Shown in pieces: positions 1 through 12,010 of a stretch of DNA of 64,000 nt (within the stretch, counting starts at the first letter, position 1; each line of letters starts with the position of its first letter). The DNA is taken from positions 39,174,052 to 39,238,051 of the forward strand of contig OX326956.1 of the NCBI GenBank assembly GCA_946800325.1, given 5' to 3'. Source of the DNA: Luzula sylvatica. Taxonomy: Eukaryota > Streptophyta > Magnoliopsida > Poales > Juncaceae. The translations under genes and the position numbers were made by a program. The notes under the pieces are model-generated. The model was not told where the DNA came from and did no database searches. It saw nothing but the letters and a program-made list of their open reading frames with translations.

Positions 1-2
1 AT

Positions 3-356
3 TCTACAACTGAAGCGGAATACATCGCGGCTTCAGAAGCCGCAAAGGAGGCTGTCTGGCTACGACAGTTCGTGATGGAACTTGGCGTTATGCCAAGTAT
101 CTCGGGTCCCATGGATGTCTATTGTGACAATAACGGAGCAATAGCACAATCTAAGGAACCGCGAGCGCATCATCGGTCCAAACATGTACTCCGGCGTTAC
201 CACTTGATTCGTGAGATTACGAAGAGAGGTGACGTGAAAATAATGAAGATACCTACTGAGGATAACGTGGCCGATCCATTTACGAAGCCACTATCACGTG
301 CCAAGCATGAGCAGCATGCTAGGGCGATAGGATTGGGATATCTATCGCAGTGTTAG
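3..356 (+). CDS. Ty1/copia polyprotein C-terminus (RNase H), partial
   Basis: This is the 3' end of a copia-type pol reading frame, cut by the window edge; 117 residues remain before the TAG stop. It starts with the RNase H motif STTEAEYIAASEAAKEAVWL and runs through DVYCDNNGAIAQS, HHRSKHVLRRYHLIRE and NVADPFTKPL, all hallmarks of the copia RNase H C-terminus, which degrades the RNA strand during reverse transcription. The visible part has no frameshift. A polypurine-tract-like string and an LTR-like region follow directly, as expected at the 3' end of a copia element. The rest of the element lies outside the window, so its activity cannot be judged. Confidence 0.93.
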   Translation, partial: STTEAEYIAASEAAKEAVWLRQFVMELGVMPSISGPMDVYCDNNGAIAQSKEPRAHHRSKHVLRRYHLIREITKRGDVKIMKIPTEDNVADPFTKPLSRAKHEQHARAIGLGYLSQC

Positions 357-408
357 ATTGGGTGTTTTATTTATGTTTCTTATTGTATAAGGGGATTTGA
401 TCTGCCTA

Positions 409-422
409 GTGCAAGTGGGAGA
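409..422 (+). other. Polypurine tract before copia LTR 1
   Basis: The string AGTGCAAGTGGGAGA lies about 55 bases after the pol stop. An almost identical string precedes the second LTR at 2544-2558. Its position between pol and the LTR fits the plus-strand priming site of a copia element. Confidence 0.65.
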
Positions 423-2309
423 ACATTTATTATGCCCTAGGCGTGTTATTGGGATTGTATTTGTTTATGAGACATATATTTATATTATTATTCATCATAT
501 GACCTAAACCTTCATATTTCAAAAGTTTTAAATAACAAGAACGTGTGTGAGAGGTTATTCGATTATAATAATCGGATAGACCTTGAATTTTATTCTAGTT
601 TAGTGCATCGAGTCAGTTGAGAATAATATGTTGCATGGCCTTAGTCTGGCATATTGATTCGTCAATTGAATGATAGTAAAACCACTAAACGGGATGAATA
701 TAATTCTAAAACGTCCCTCGTGTATAAAGTTGTTCATAGATTTGAACCAGGTAGTCCATTCACTGAATGGAGACTTTTACATACACTGGCATATTCGTAG
801 ATGAGATGATCAGGTTTTACTGATCTGAGACGGTAGCGTCGATTCTAGAATATGGATATACGCGGCGTCGTATATTGGACTGACCACTATATGAGTTTGT
901 GACATGGTTAGAGTCATTGGAGACAAACTCATATCCAGATAGTGCGTTTTAATGCTTCATACTTGAGTGATCTCACGGATACCTAGTATGTGAAAAGACA
1001 ATGCTTTGATGTAATTAACCCTACACGTAACTGTGTAGCAGAGATTATTATTAAGTATTGTTTTTAGCATAGGCAAAGGATGTGAGGTTGCAAGATAGGA
1101 ATTGTTCCTTTCTAACCTTGAAAAAGGATAGAGGGAGATATCTCTCGGGCCCCTCGATTGAATTGAGATTGATGAAATGCTTGGCCAAGCTCGATGGAAC
1201 TCAGTAGAGTTCGCATTGTAATTATCAATCTAATTCTTATCGAGAAAAGAATATATCTGATCAAAATAAAAGATGATGACTTGAAGTTTTAAGCTTCACC
1301 GTGACTCCTTTGATCGGAAGATATCGCGAACAAGAGGACTAGTAACACTTATCTGAGCCAGGTATGAAGATGTACTGCATCTTCATAAAGGTGTTCTCCA
1401 CCTTTTTCGTTCTAATTCTGGGTAGGTATTAACGGCAGTCTAGTGCTCGCAATACCTTGTGGATTGCTGTCATATCCACTGCCAGTCTTAGACGAACCTA
1501 CAACGGTCACACCAAGATTTCGTAACATATCGGATTCTCAAGATAATGCTCACCAATACGTTTGTTGGACAAACAAAATGAAATCACGTGTGATTAGATC
1601 TCACGACATATGTTGGACATATGGCCAAGTTGATTAAGTCTTAATCCAAGAGGGAGTTTGAAAGAAAATATGGCTTAAGAATTAACTTGAAAGAATTTAT
1701 ATAAATAGGCAAATCTGCAGTCAGAATTGGGCCAGTAATTAAACCTGGGCCTGTTCAGAACTTATAGGTTTAACCTATTAATTATGGTTTAATCCTTTTC
1801 GGGCCTACTCTGATTATTAGGTTTTTAATCTGATTATGGCCTGTTAGGGTTTAACCTAATTTTGGTTTAACCTAAATTTTTCCTATATATATATTCTGAT
1901 TTCATAATTTTCTCTCTCATCCGAAACCCTAATTCTGGCCGCCGAATTTCTGGCCACCGAAATTATTCTCTCTTTTTCACAAAACACAAATTGAGATCTG
2001 GAGAGTAATAGAAGAGAAAAATCTGAGCAAGTTCTTGAGAGATATAATCGCAACACTGACTAGAACGGTGTTGGCGGTTCTGATCAGACGAAATCGAGGT
2101 GGACACGAGTAGAGGGAGTGCAATAGCAATCTTTGGAGAAGGTTCACGATATCTGGAGGAGAAGTCATCACGTACTAACTTGTACGAGGTAAAATTCTGA
2201 TTACTCTTCCTTTTTCGGTGTTTTTCGAGTGTGATCCAGGGTAGAATTAGGTTACGCATGCGTGAATAATTCCGCTGCATACTCTAATAATCGTATGCGT
2301 AATCCTACA
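422..2309 (+). repeat. Copia 3' LTR 1 (about 1.9 kb)
   Basis: The region after the RNase H tail matches the LTR at 2559-4252 block by block. Shared pieces include TTATGCCCTAGGC/ATAATGTCCTAGGC near the start, TATTCG(T/C)A(G/T)ATGAGATGAT, the GAGATATCTCTC block (about 1136 and 3266), and an end resembling TTCCGCTG...CCTA(A)CA. The 5' border follows the polypurine tract. The 3' border at CCTACA was set by alignment to LTR 2 and may be off by a few tens of bases. No gene is seen inside; the short ORFs are incidental. Confidence 0.7.
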
Positions 2310-2382
2310 TTATACCGATGCTAGCTTTCAAACCTGCATTGATGATTTTAGATCGCAAAGTTGTTATGTATTATGTTTGAAC

Positions 2383-2517
2383 AGAGGAGACGTGAATGTG
2401 TGCAAAATTCCATCTGATGATAATATAGCTGATCCGTTTACTAAGCCGCTCTCGATAGCGAAACATGATCGTCATGCTAGAGCTATTGGTTTGGATTACC
2501 TCAGAGAGGAGAGTTGA
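2383..2517 (+). pseudogene. Second copia RNase H tail (fragment)
   Basis: A 44-residue in-frame fragment reads RGDVNVCKIPSDDNIADPFTKPL and ends DYLREES-stop. It is the same C-terminus as in the copia copy at the window start, but diverged. Its upstream part is missing: the first copia copy and its LTR lie immediately 5'. The simplest reading is that the first element inserted into the RNase H region of this one. A polypurine tract and LTR 2 follow in the correct order. Confidence 0.85.
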
Positions 2518-2558
2518 GTGTGTATTATTATCAGTTCACCCTAGTGCAAGTGGGAGAC

Positions 2559-4252
2559 TGAAGGAAATAATGTCCTAGGCTGAACGAAATAATGCCCTGG
2601 GCAGAATAGAATAATACCCTAGCCTGAACTGTTTAGCTTGTATGTAAACGAATGATCATTATTATTTATGTTTGTTGATCTAATATTTTAATATTTGATT
2701 AAAGTTTCATGTAATACGTGTACTAGTTATTTAACATATTTAGGAATATGTGAATAAGCCTTGAATTGTATCACTAGTTTATACATCATCATAATATGTG
2801 ATTATGATAGTAAAACTGTAGCAATGAACATAATTCGATTCTAAATGTCCCTGGTCATATATATGATGTATATAGAGAGATACATGTCTAAGAAAATAGA
2901 ATATATGTGTACACCAGTATATTCGCATATGAGATGATTATGTTTTACTGATCATGGACATGGAATACATAGAGATGTAGTGATGTCAAATATGTAATAT
3001 AGATATGTATTAGAGACTACATATTGGACTGACCAACTTATGAGAATATACATGGTTATTGTCATTATATATATTCTCATAAACAAATAGAATTTTAGTT
3101 CTTTGACCTGAGGTTATCATTAGATTTCTCACATGTGAATTGTGATACTTAGATATGTTTCTTTGTTATCTTTAACCGGGTAATCAAGATCATCATTGGG
3201 TATTACATGAAGCATGTTGGAGGATGTGAATAACCAAGATGGAAGTTGTTCCTTTCATGATTGAAAGAGATATCTCTCAGGGCCCCCTGATGAATTAGGA
3301 TTGAAGGAAATGCGTGGCCACGCTCAATAAGATTAACATGTGTTGTTAATACTAATTGAACATTCAATCTAATTCTATATCGGGAAAGAGTTAAGTTGAT
3401 TTAGAAAGGATGGCATTTCACCATGCCTTTGATCGACATATATCGTATGAACAATAGAGCTAGTAATTTGTCTATTTGATAAATAGGTTATGATCACAAA
3501 TCATTTATTTAATTTGGGTAGTCATAATGCCTTGCTAGAGGCCAATTATGATTTGAATATTTAAATAGAGATTTAATATGCTGCCAACTATTAATAAACC
3601 TATAGGGTCACACACAAAAACAAGTTTGGATTGTACACAGAAAATCAAATAAAGATGAAGAGGTGTGGGCATTAGATGCGACATGCATGTATGGATGCAT
3701 GGTAATTAATATTCAGGATATTATTCATTTGATGAAGATATTTTGTGTGCATTGGATGCCACAAAAGTGGTTGGAATTCTAAGAGTTTTTCACTTGATTA
3801 TAAATACACACTTAAACCTCTTCATAAAAAAGAAGGATTCACTCAATCTCTTGGGTAGAATTTTACACTCAAGAATTTCGAATTTAGAGAGTAAAAAAAT
3901 TAGAGAAAATAGTTTTCTTAGAGAGAAAGAAAAGAGTGAAGCTTGGCTGAATTTCTTTGTGAAAGAAAAGAGAAGCAAGCAGATTTTCTGAAGGGAGGAA
4001 GAGACCGACTAGCATCGGGAGTCTTCACATCCAAGTCGAATGAGTCGCGTGTGGATACCTCTAGAGTGTGGTGCCGAGTTTGGAGCATCGCTTGAAGTGA
4101 TCGTCCTTGCTTCCTTCAACCAAATTTGAACTAAATCTGAGGTATAAATTTTGAAACTCTTCCTTCGTATCTAATTAACGATACACAGATCCATGGCTTA
4201 AGGGGTTCGGGTAAGTTCCGCTGTGCAATTACGATTGCACGAAAACCTAACA
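2559..4252 (+). repeat. Copia 3' LTR 2 (1.69 kb)
   Basis: The repeat begins TGAAGGAAATAATGTCC directly after the polypurine tract AAGTGGGAGAC and ends GAAAACCTAACA, giving the TG...CA ends typical of LTRs. It is related throughout to LTR 1 and to the partial copy at 6290-7061. The stretch 3743-3991 is open but is LTR sequence, not a gene. The 5' LTR of this element is not in the window. Confidence 0.8.
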
Positions 4253-4329
4253 ATGCGTGCGTACGTGCTCGGGTGCGTGCGCGTGTGCGTGTGCGTGCGC
4301 GTGTGCGTGTGTGCGCGTGTATTGTGTTG

Positions 4330-4361
<32 letters not shown>

Positions 4362-4492
4362 TGTGTGTGTGTGTGCACGTGTTGTGCGTGTGTGCGCGCG
4401 TGTGTGTGTGCGCATGTGTGTGTTGTGCGCGTGTGCGTGTTGTGCGTGCGTGCGTGCGTGTGCGTGCGTGCGTGCGTGCGTGCGTGTGATGG

Positions 4493-4563
<71 letters not shown>

Positions 4564-4600
4564 CGCGCGCACGCGCGTGTGTGCGTTTGTGTGTGTGATA
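4253..4600. repeat. (GT)n/(GCGT)n microsatellite
   Basis: About 350 bases of nearly pure GT, GTGC and GCGT repeats, with an uninterrupted GT run near 4498-4560. It starts at the base after the copia LTR end. All ORFs here are simple-repeat artefacts (Cys/Val or His/Thr polymers). Confidence 0.97.
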
Positions 4601-5700
4601 TTACAAATAATCATATATATTTAAGAAAAAAAAAATTATTCAAGATTTCAGTAGGTAAGTAATGTATTATATGATAATTAAATATTGAAGCAAACAAATT
4701 TAATTAAGTCAAGTGTAATAATGTACAATTAAATTAAATATGTATTTAAATAAGGTAGGATATACTAAATGTTTATTTAATGTATGTATATTATTTATTA
4801 AATATACATATGATTTACTTAACATTCAATATTAATTGTTTAAGTCACATATAATATACACATACATATTTATTTCAATTATGGTATTATATGCACATAA
4901 TTATTCAAAACATATTTAAGTCAGGTGTTACACATATTCGTATAATATACTATCTTATGTGTACACATATTTATAATTAAAAGATATATAATTATTAATT
5001 AATTAATTAGTTAGGATATATGTGAGTCGAGTCGAGTCAATCCATGTCATTCCAAGTTCCATCCTGACTCGTCAAAGCAAGTCCCGAGTTTTACACACTC
5101 CGAGTGTAAAGTAGAGTCAATTCCAAATTTTACCGAGTGGAGTTAACTCGGCAGATTTCCAATTTGTCTCGTCGAGTTTTTGAACTATGGTCATTATTAA
5201 TGTTCAAATGGTGCCTAAAATGTATCAACCTGCACGGGCGCGGTGGCTAAAGTTCTGTGGCTACAGGCCAGACTTTCGCCACCGACCATGTCTATTGGTA
5301 TCTTTAGACACGGTACCAACCTTTTAAAACAATAAATAGTTCACACGATCAATCGACACAAATAAAAATCCTAAATAAACAACAAATAATTCGAAACTAT
5401 TCATTCAATTCATATACACCACACTCTCAAAAAACGCAAAAGAACAAACAAGAGGTCATCGTCTCGAATCTCCAAAGGCGTCCCATCCTGCGATATGTGA
5501 TTTTCTGCCCCGACTAAGCCATTCCCTGAAGCCTATCTCTAGTATAATTGAGCCACGTGATCTTTGTAACATGCATGAGCTTGGCTGTAGTATGCTTGAG
5601 ATTTGCGAGGGAACCTTACAGTCTTGCATAATATTCATTAAATTTTGGGCCATATTGAACATTTTGGGCCAAAGAGGATCGCCATCATAATTTGGGGAAT
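4601..5700. other. AT-rich intergenic DNA with a decayed GAGTCGAGTC repeat
   Basis: The first 400 bases are AT-rich with no coding signal. At about 5020-5190 there are repeated GAGTC/ACTCG motifs resembling the subterminal repeats of decayed hAT elements, without recognisable ends. At 5456-5707 the minus strand has an 83-codon open frame with no domain I recognise. I see no gene. Confidence 0.5.
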
Positions 5701-6289
5701 AAAACATGATTTATGTTGTTTAATCTAGACCAAGAGGGGGGTGAATAGATAATCCTAAGGTCTAATTTTTGCGCTAATGGAATCCAAATGGTATTTATGC
5801 GAAAGCTTATATAAGTTAAAGTATAGAAAGATAATACCACAATGGTTGACACGCGATATTTATTACGGAGTTCGGTAGGTGATTGTTTTGTAGCTTTAAC
5901 AGACTGTTTACTTGCTCAATCTACCGACTCGATTGTTTACAAGTACCTACGCTTCGGAGATGTCTTGTTCCATTTAGGCACTCTATTGAATTTTCCGAAT
6001 CAAAGATTGCAAGGTTTTCCTAGATCGATTTACACGTTTCTATCGATCTATGACGGACTTTACAATTGAGTGCTATCCTATTACAATCTACAAATCGAAA
6101 TCTACGTAATCGGTCACGCGAGTTGGGAATCGTTTGTAGGAAGGATTAGAAAGATCTGTCCTAGATCAAGGTATTGATTTAGAGCAATTGCTTCCACTGC
6201 ATAATTAGCCACATACCCATGGTTAAAAGGCAAGCATTAGCCACCACCATTTGTACAATCTATTGTAGTGCTCGCATGTGAGCCAAACA
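5701..6289. repeat. Retroelement-like fragment
   Basis: The string CCAAGAGGGGGGTGAATAG, followed by a GATATTTATTACGGAGTTCGG stretch, is typical of widespread plant LTR-retrotransposon ends. The ORF at 5842-6069 resembles no known protein and lies in this repeat. The assignment rests on these motifs only. Confidence 0.4.
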
Positions 6290-7061
6290 ACAACACAATA
6301 TGTTTCTTGATGAACAATGTCGTATGATCAGAAATGAAGGGATGAGATTTAATGAGCCAACATGGACTATATATATTCGCATATGACATGATCATGAACA
6401 AAAAAGTCCATTATGGAATATAGTAATATATAGTGGACTTATAAATCGAATTGTCCACAGTAGGAGAATGTACATGTTTAAGTCATTATAATATTTTCAT
6501 AACAAATACAAATTGGTTCTTTTACTCGAGGTCATTATACTCTTAGTATGTGGATCATAATACTTTGATATGTTTATTGTTATCCGTTGAAAGGAAGAAT
6601 ACGACAACATTGGGTATTATCTAAATCATAGTTGAAAATATGTTTAACCAACATGAGATTTGTTCCTTTCTATAAGTAAGAGATATCTCTCGAGCCCCTC
6701 GATGAGTTGAGATTAAAGTGAATGTGTGTGCACATTCGATGAGACGTCTTCCTATAGTTTAATCTAATTCGACATAAAGAAGAGTGTAAGTTGATCAACA
6801 AAGGTTGAATAATATCATGACTATGATGAACTAGATATCGTAGAATAAATCTGAATTAGTTACTTATTATTTGAGTTAGGTTACATGATCACAATCATAT
6901 GCATTTAAACTAAATAGTCATGGCGTTCGTATGGGAGCCAATCATGATCAATTAATTGCCTTATTCATTGTTAGCTTTAAACCAACATGCATGGTTCACG
7001 ACGAGCTAAGTTTAATCGGTCTTGAAATATACAAGAAATAAGTGTATAGTATATACACATG
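6290..7061 (+). repeat. Copia LTR 3 (partial)
   Basis: This is a third, more diverged copy of the LTR family at 422-2309 and 2559-4252. It shares the ATATTCGCATATGA block, GAGATATCTCTC(G)AGCCCCTCGATGAG at about 6686, and the same order of blocks. Both ends are missing; the right side is cut where the LTR-like repeat B begins at about 7062. Confidence 0.7.
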
Positions 7062-7590
7062 TTGGCTTGTTTGATGACGTTCAAAACAGTACCGAGCTAC
7101 CAACATTCTGCTTGAGTATGTGATAAACAGGTACACACAAGACACGGTAACAATGATGCACAAATCAAGAAGTTACCAAGAGTAGAAGACACGAATATCT
7201 ACGTACGTAAAGAACAATACCAAGCTAGAGTTACGAAGATCCATATATCCGAAGAACTAAAGAATCATATAAATGAAAATACGAAGATATCAACAAAACG
7301 TAAGAAATCTGAAGAACGTACAAATGAAGTCACGAAGTTAAAAACAAGACATAGGAGACTTGAAGACATGAAGTGAAGAATCAAATAAACAAAGATACGA
7401 AGACATGGATAACCCGTGTGGAAGATTTGAAGAAATGAAGACCTGCAACATTGGAGATCCCATGAAAATTTGAAGACCTCCACGATCTCGAAATATCTAT
7501 AAGTAGAATCCTAATGAAGCCTTACATAAGTGGAAAGATTTAGCCCTAACTAATTTTCGCAAATTATTAGTCAAAAGTAGAAAATTCACA
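7062..7590 (+). repeat. LTR-like repeat B, copy 1, left part
   Basis: The sequence starts TGTTGGCTTGTTTGATG and is rich in GAAGA(T/C)ACGAAGA motifs. It matches 53350-53760, which starts TGTAGGCTAGTTTGATG. The repeat is interrupted here by an AT-rich MITE (7591-9438) and resumes at 9439. TG at the start and the lack of coding potential suggest an LTR or other non-coding retroelement part, but its class is not proven. Confidence 0.6.
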
Positions 7591-7669
7591 GTGGAGGGGT
7601 GGAATTAGAGTGGAATTAGAGTGGAATTAGAATCCCATGAAAATTTGAAGACCTCCACGATCTCGAAAT
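7457..7669 (+). repeat. 38-bp host segment duplicated into the MITE edge
   Basis: The 38-base segment at 7457-7494 (ATCCCATGAAAATTTGAAGA and on) recurs identically at 7632-7669, flanked on both sides by GGAGGGGTGGAATTAGAGTG repeats of the MITE end. It looks like local template switching or repair filler at the insertion junction. Confidence 0.8.
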
Positions 7670-9438
7670 CACTATTCATTGTTTGGAGGGGTGGAATTAG
7701 AGTGGAATTAGAATTTCAAGATGAACCAAAACTTAATTCTTTGTTCGGCATGTGGAATTAGAGGTGAATTTCAATGTGGAGGTTCTTATTATTCCTTTTT
7801 TTTGGGATAAATTTGATTCCACAAAAACTTGGAGTGTCAAGATGATGGAAAACTCAAATTAAATTAAGCCAAACAATTAATCAAATAGTTATAATTAATT
7901 TCATTTTAACTATAATGAAATTTTGTTGTAATAAATAAATATTGTATCTCATATATTAATTATTAATATAATTGGTATGTAATTGTTAATATTATAATAA
8001 TTATTAAATACATATAATTAATATAATATTGTATATTACTATAAATAATATAAATATTATATCCATATAATTAAAATAATATTATAATTATTATATAATT
8101 TCTAATATTATATTAATTATATTAAAATACTTAAATAACAAAAGATTTATATTAATTGTAATATATATTAATATATAAAATATATTATTACAATAATATA
8201 AAAGTACATTCAATATTTTTATATTATTATTATATAATTTCTAACAGTATATTAATTATATTAAAATAATAAAATAATTATATTAATTGTAATATATATT
8301 AATAATAGTATTAAAGTACATTTAATATTTTTATATTATTATTATATAATTTCTAAAATTATAATATTATATTAATATAACACTAAATTTAAAATTTTAA
8401 TATTATAATTATATAATTTATAATATTATATTAATTATATTAAAAAATAACATAATAAAATATTTATATTAGTTTTAGTATATATTAAAATATAAAATAT
8501 AATATTATAATAATATAAAAGCTATGTTACGCGGATACTTCAAAAATGTAGAAGTATCCTGAGGATACGCGTATCCGATATGGATACGGGTGCGATACGG
8601 CTTGGATACGTATCGGATACGCCACGTGGCGTATCCGAATATTTTAATATTTATTTTTTTCGGATACGGCGGGGATACGGCTGGATACTCCATTTAGGAT
8701 ACTTCGGCTCGTTATATATTTTGGACCATAATATTTTTAAATAAATTATATATGATACTTCTAGGATACTTCTAGATTAGTTTTAGGATATTTCTAGTTA
8801 AGTTTATGATAGTTTTATGATACTTGGATTGTTTGGTTGATATAATTTATTTTCATAATATTTAATTTAAAAATATTATTAATATATTATTTAATATATT
8901 ATTTAATTTATTACTTATTTATTAATTATATATGATATAGCCGTATCGAATATAGCCGTATCCGTATCCGTGATTTTTTTAAAATTGCCGTATCGCCGTA
9001 TCCGTATCGTATCGAATACGATACCCGTATCCGTATCCGTATCCGTGCAACATAGTATAAAAGTACATTTAATATTTTTAAATTATTATTATTATATATT
9101 GTATGCATATAATATAATATTATTTTATACAATAATATTATTATAATTGTATATTGCAATAATGCTATATTATAATAATATTTTTTGTCAAACTAATATT
9201 ATTATAATCATATTACTATAATACTAATATTTGTTATCAGTTTTAACGAAATATTATTTTTACATTTCAATAACAAAATTCCAAAAATTTTTAAACAACC
9301 AAACAAAAAATTATATTTTCCAGAATCTCATAATTTGGACATCCCAACACAGTGTGGAATTACTAATTCCATAATTTTTTACTCCTTCACTTTATAATTC
9401 AATTTCACTCTACTAATTCCGCTTGCCAAACGGCCCCT
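7591..9438. mobile_element. AT-rich MITE-like element, split by a hAT insertion
   Basis: The left end carries GGAGGGGTGGAATTAGAGTGGAA and the right end, read in reverse, GGGGCCGTTTGGCAAGCGGA followed by ATTAGTAGAGTGAAATTG; the two are recognisably similar. The interior is almost only A and T. A related right-end sequence, in the other orientation, starts at about 22806. The element lies inside LTR-like repeat B and is split by the hAT element at 8522-9055. No exact TSD is visible. Confidence 0.55.
8522..9055. mobile_element. hAT family A element, copy 1 (534 bp)
   Basis: The ends are inverted: CTATGTTACGCGGATAC on the left and GTATCCGTGCAACATAG on the right. The element is flanked by a perfect 8-bp TSD, TATAAAAG (8514-8521 and 9056-9063). 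Eight-base duplications and short inverted ends are the signature of hAT transposons. Many GGATACG-type repeats lie inside the left end and CGTATCC repeats inside the right end; hAT transposases are known to bind such subterminal motifs in other families. There is no transposase, so the copy is non-autonomous. Confidence 0.88.
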
Positions 9439-9882
9439 ATGTGTTCGAACGGCCGGAGCCAGGCGTTCGAACGCATAGTGCAATTTGATCCAGCCCAAAC
9501 CAATTTCGTCTTTTTACTATGTTTTGAGTTAGGGTTCGTGTTTGCTATAATTTTGAGAGATTTTTACACCGTTTTGGAGGTAGTGGCTGCCCAACTAACC
9601 CTATAAAAGCACTCCACATCCACATTAGCATCTACACTATCAGAAAGAGAAAAATTACCCTAGCAAAGCTCTAGCATTTTTTATAGCCAAATACCCCAAA
9701 TCATTCCAACACCAAAACCAAAGTTAGGTTAGTCTTAATCTACATAGCGGTTTTCCGAGATTCTGTGGCTGACCTAGGATCGGCGTTATATCCCGTAATT
9801 AATTGGGCAAGTTAGTTGTTATAAAGGTCTTACATCCACGTTAGTCTTTTAAAAATTGGAATTGTCAAATGTTTGTCATGGT
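9439..9882 (+). repeat. LTR-like repeat B, copy 1, right part
   Basis: The repeat resumes with GTTCGAACGGCC...GTTCGAACGC, matching 53776-53810, and continues through a block matching 54860-55030 (TTAATCTACATAG...CCTAGGATC...GTTAGTTGTTATAAAGG versus ...CTTAGGATCATTG...GAGTTATTGTTGTAAAG). No coding sequence is seen. Confidence 0.6.
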
Positions 9883-10480
9883 TAGGGGTGTAAACGGTTC
9901 CAGATATTATCCGAATCCGACTAAATATCCAGATCCAAATAAATTATTTTCGGATCCGGATCCGAATCCAGTATTCAAAATATTATCCGGATCTGAATAA
10001 CAATAAAAAAAAACGGGTACTCCTTTTTCATAATTTATTTTACATTTAAATGGCTATGATCTCATGGACCTAATAAAAATTCATATTTACACGACTCATG
10101 ATCCATGAACCAATTTCATTTAAAAAAAATATGAAATATATTTTCAACATATTTCCAAATCCCAAAATTATTTTCCTCTTCTCCTAGACTTTTCCTCTCC
10201 CTTCCTTTTTTTTTCAAGTTTCCCGGGTGGCTTTTTGTGAAAACAAATATTTTCTCAATAATTTTTGAAAAATTATGATGTATTATTTAAGTATTATTTA
10301 AATTTTATTTGAATGTCGAAGATAAAATAAATAGTTATCTTATGTATTAAATATCCGTTTTAATTATCTGAAAAATAAATCTGTATCTGTATTCGTATCC
10401 GACAATATCCGAACCGTATCCGTATCCGTTTAATATCCGAACCGTATTCGGATCCGGGTTGTGCCGTATCCGAGGTATCA
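9883..10480. mobile_element. Decayed hAT-like element with GGATCCGAATCC repeats
   Basis: It begins TAGGGGTGTAAACGG, a common plant hAT terminus, followed by (T)ATCCGAATCC and GGATCCGGATCC subterminal repeats. Matching CCGTATCCGTATCCG repeats occur near 10390-10480. The right terminus is lost, so no TSD can be read. A relative lies at 35486. Confidence 0.55.
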
Positions 10481-10715
10481 TATCTATTCATACTGGTATT
10501 GTGATATAGCGTTCATGAATATAAATTATATAAATTATAAAATAGTGTCATGAAATATCTCGTTCATGAATATTCAAAGATGAACAATCTTTTAGTTATT
10601 TTTAATTTTACTTTTTTTTCATGTGTCCAATTCAGAAGACTCATCGAGAGTTTGTGTTTAACATCCAAACAACGCCATATCGCGCTATAGCGTTGCTACA
10701 TCGAGCTATTTGCAA

Positions 10716-11082
10716 CCATGATATTTTGGGATATGTCAAGATATGTCAGGATATTTCCGTGATATGGTCATGATACGGTTGGAATACTTTTTCCAGGATA
10801 ATTCGGTCCATTACATATTTTGTTCATAATATTTTTATATAAAATATATCGAATACTTCTAAAATTAGGTTTATGACACTTCTATAATAAGTCTATGATA
10901 CCTCTATGATGCTTGTGTTTATTTTCATATTTAATTTAAAATTTAAAATATCATTAACATAATATTTAATTAATTTTTATTTATTATTTTTATATAATAT
11001 GAATATATTAAAATAATAACTATATAGCCGTATCTGTATCCTTGATTTTTTTATATTGTCGTATCGTATCCGTGCAACATAA
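10716..11082. mobile_element. hAT family A, decayed left-truncated copy
   Basis: The interior follows copy 1 in order: GATACGG...TTCGGTCCATTACATATTTTG, TACTTCTAAAATTAG, then GCCGTATC. The right end is GTATCCGTGCAACATA. The left terminus is not recognisable. Confidence 0.65.
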
Positions 11083-11456
11083 TATATCATACATCTAAAA
11101 TGTATAAGATACATCATAAAAACATATCATATTGTGAAAATGTATCAAATGTATTCTAATTATAATGCAAAAATATATAACATACGTGTAAAGATATGAT
11201 ATACCGGAAAAAGATATAAACCGGAACGAGGGACGGCAATACGTTTTGAAGTGCGCACAGAGTGCACAAAATACAATCAAAATTAACAAAAAATCACTGC
11301 CAATTGTTGTCGGGACGTGCTGGCTATTGGAGTGCATATTTTTTTCTCGTAAAATTAATAATGGAAACTAGAGGGAGGTGAAAATTAAGAAAGAAAAATA
11401 AAATCTTATGTATATGTTTTTTTAAGTCTCAAACAAGTAAGGATTTTTTTTTAATA

Positions 11457-12010
11457 CTAGGACAATATCCCGCGCTTCGCTGCGGGGTATATTATTTGAT
11501 AAGAAATAATATAATAAGCAAAAGTAATAATTTTATATATTATTTGATATATTTAGAATTGGTACGAATCAAAAATATTATAATAAGCACAAAAAAACGC
11601 AGCTTGGTACCAATCAAAACTGTTATAATAAGCAAAAAATAATAATAATACCAGCTCAGGCTAACAAAAAGTATTTGTGTGAATAGTATTTTGTTAACAG
11701 TAAAATTATAGTATACAAATTATTTTTATTAATACGATGAAAAATTCAAATATTTTATTTAAAACACAAGACATATGTCAATTATATTTATTAATACGAT
11801 GAAAAATTCAAATATTTTATTTAGAACACAAGACATATATCAAATAAAAAAAATTAAAAAAAAGACGAACAGTACCGGGGAGAACAGTAACTGGATGAAC
11901 AGTAAAATGGTGAACATTACCGATGAACAGTGAACAGTATCGATGAACAGTACACAGGGTGACGTGGCCTCACCATATATCTAGTATTCAAAAATTAATG
12001 GGAGGGGAGA
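11457..12010 (-). mobile_element. Short non-autonomous Helitron, copy 1
   Basis: Read on the minus strand the element ends with a GC-rich hairpin (CCCCGCAGCGAAGCGCGGG), about eight bases, then CTAG followed by T: the classic Helitron 3' end. The other side reads TCTCCCCTCCCATTAAT on the minus strand, giving the TC start. A near-identical copy sits at 31023-31604, which fixes the borders. A cluster of GAACAGTA-type tandem repeats lies near 11865-11955. There is no Rep/helicase gene. Confidence 0.8.

Noticed and set aside
4131..4662. Several overlapping ORFs of His/Thr/Arg or Cys/Val repeats
   Set aside because: They are translations of the GT/GCGT microsatellite in all frames and are not genes.
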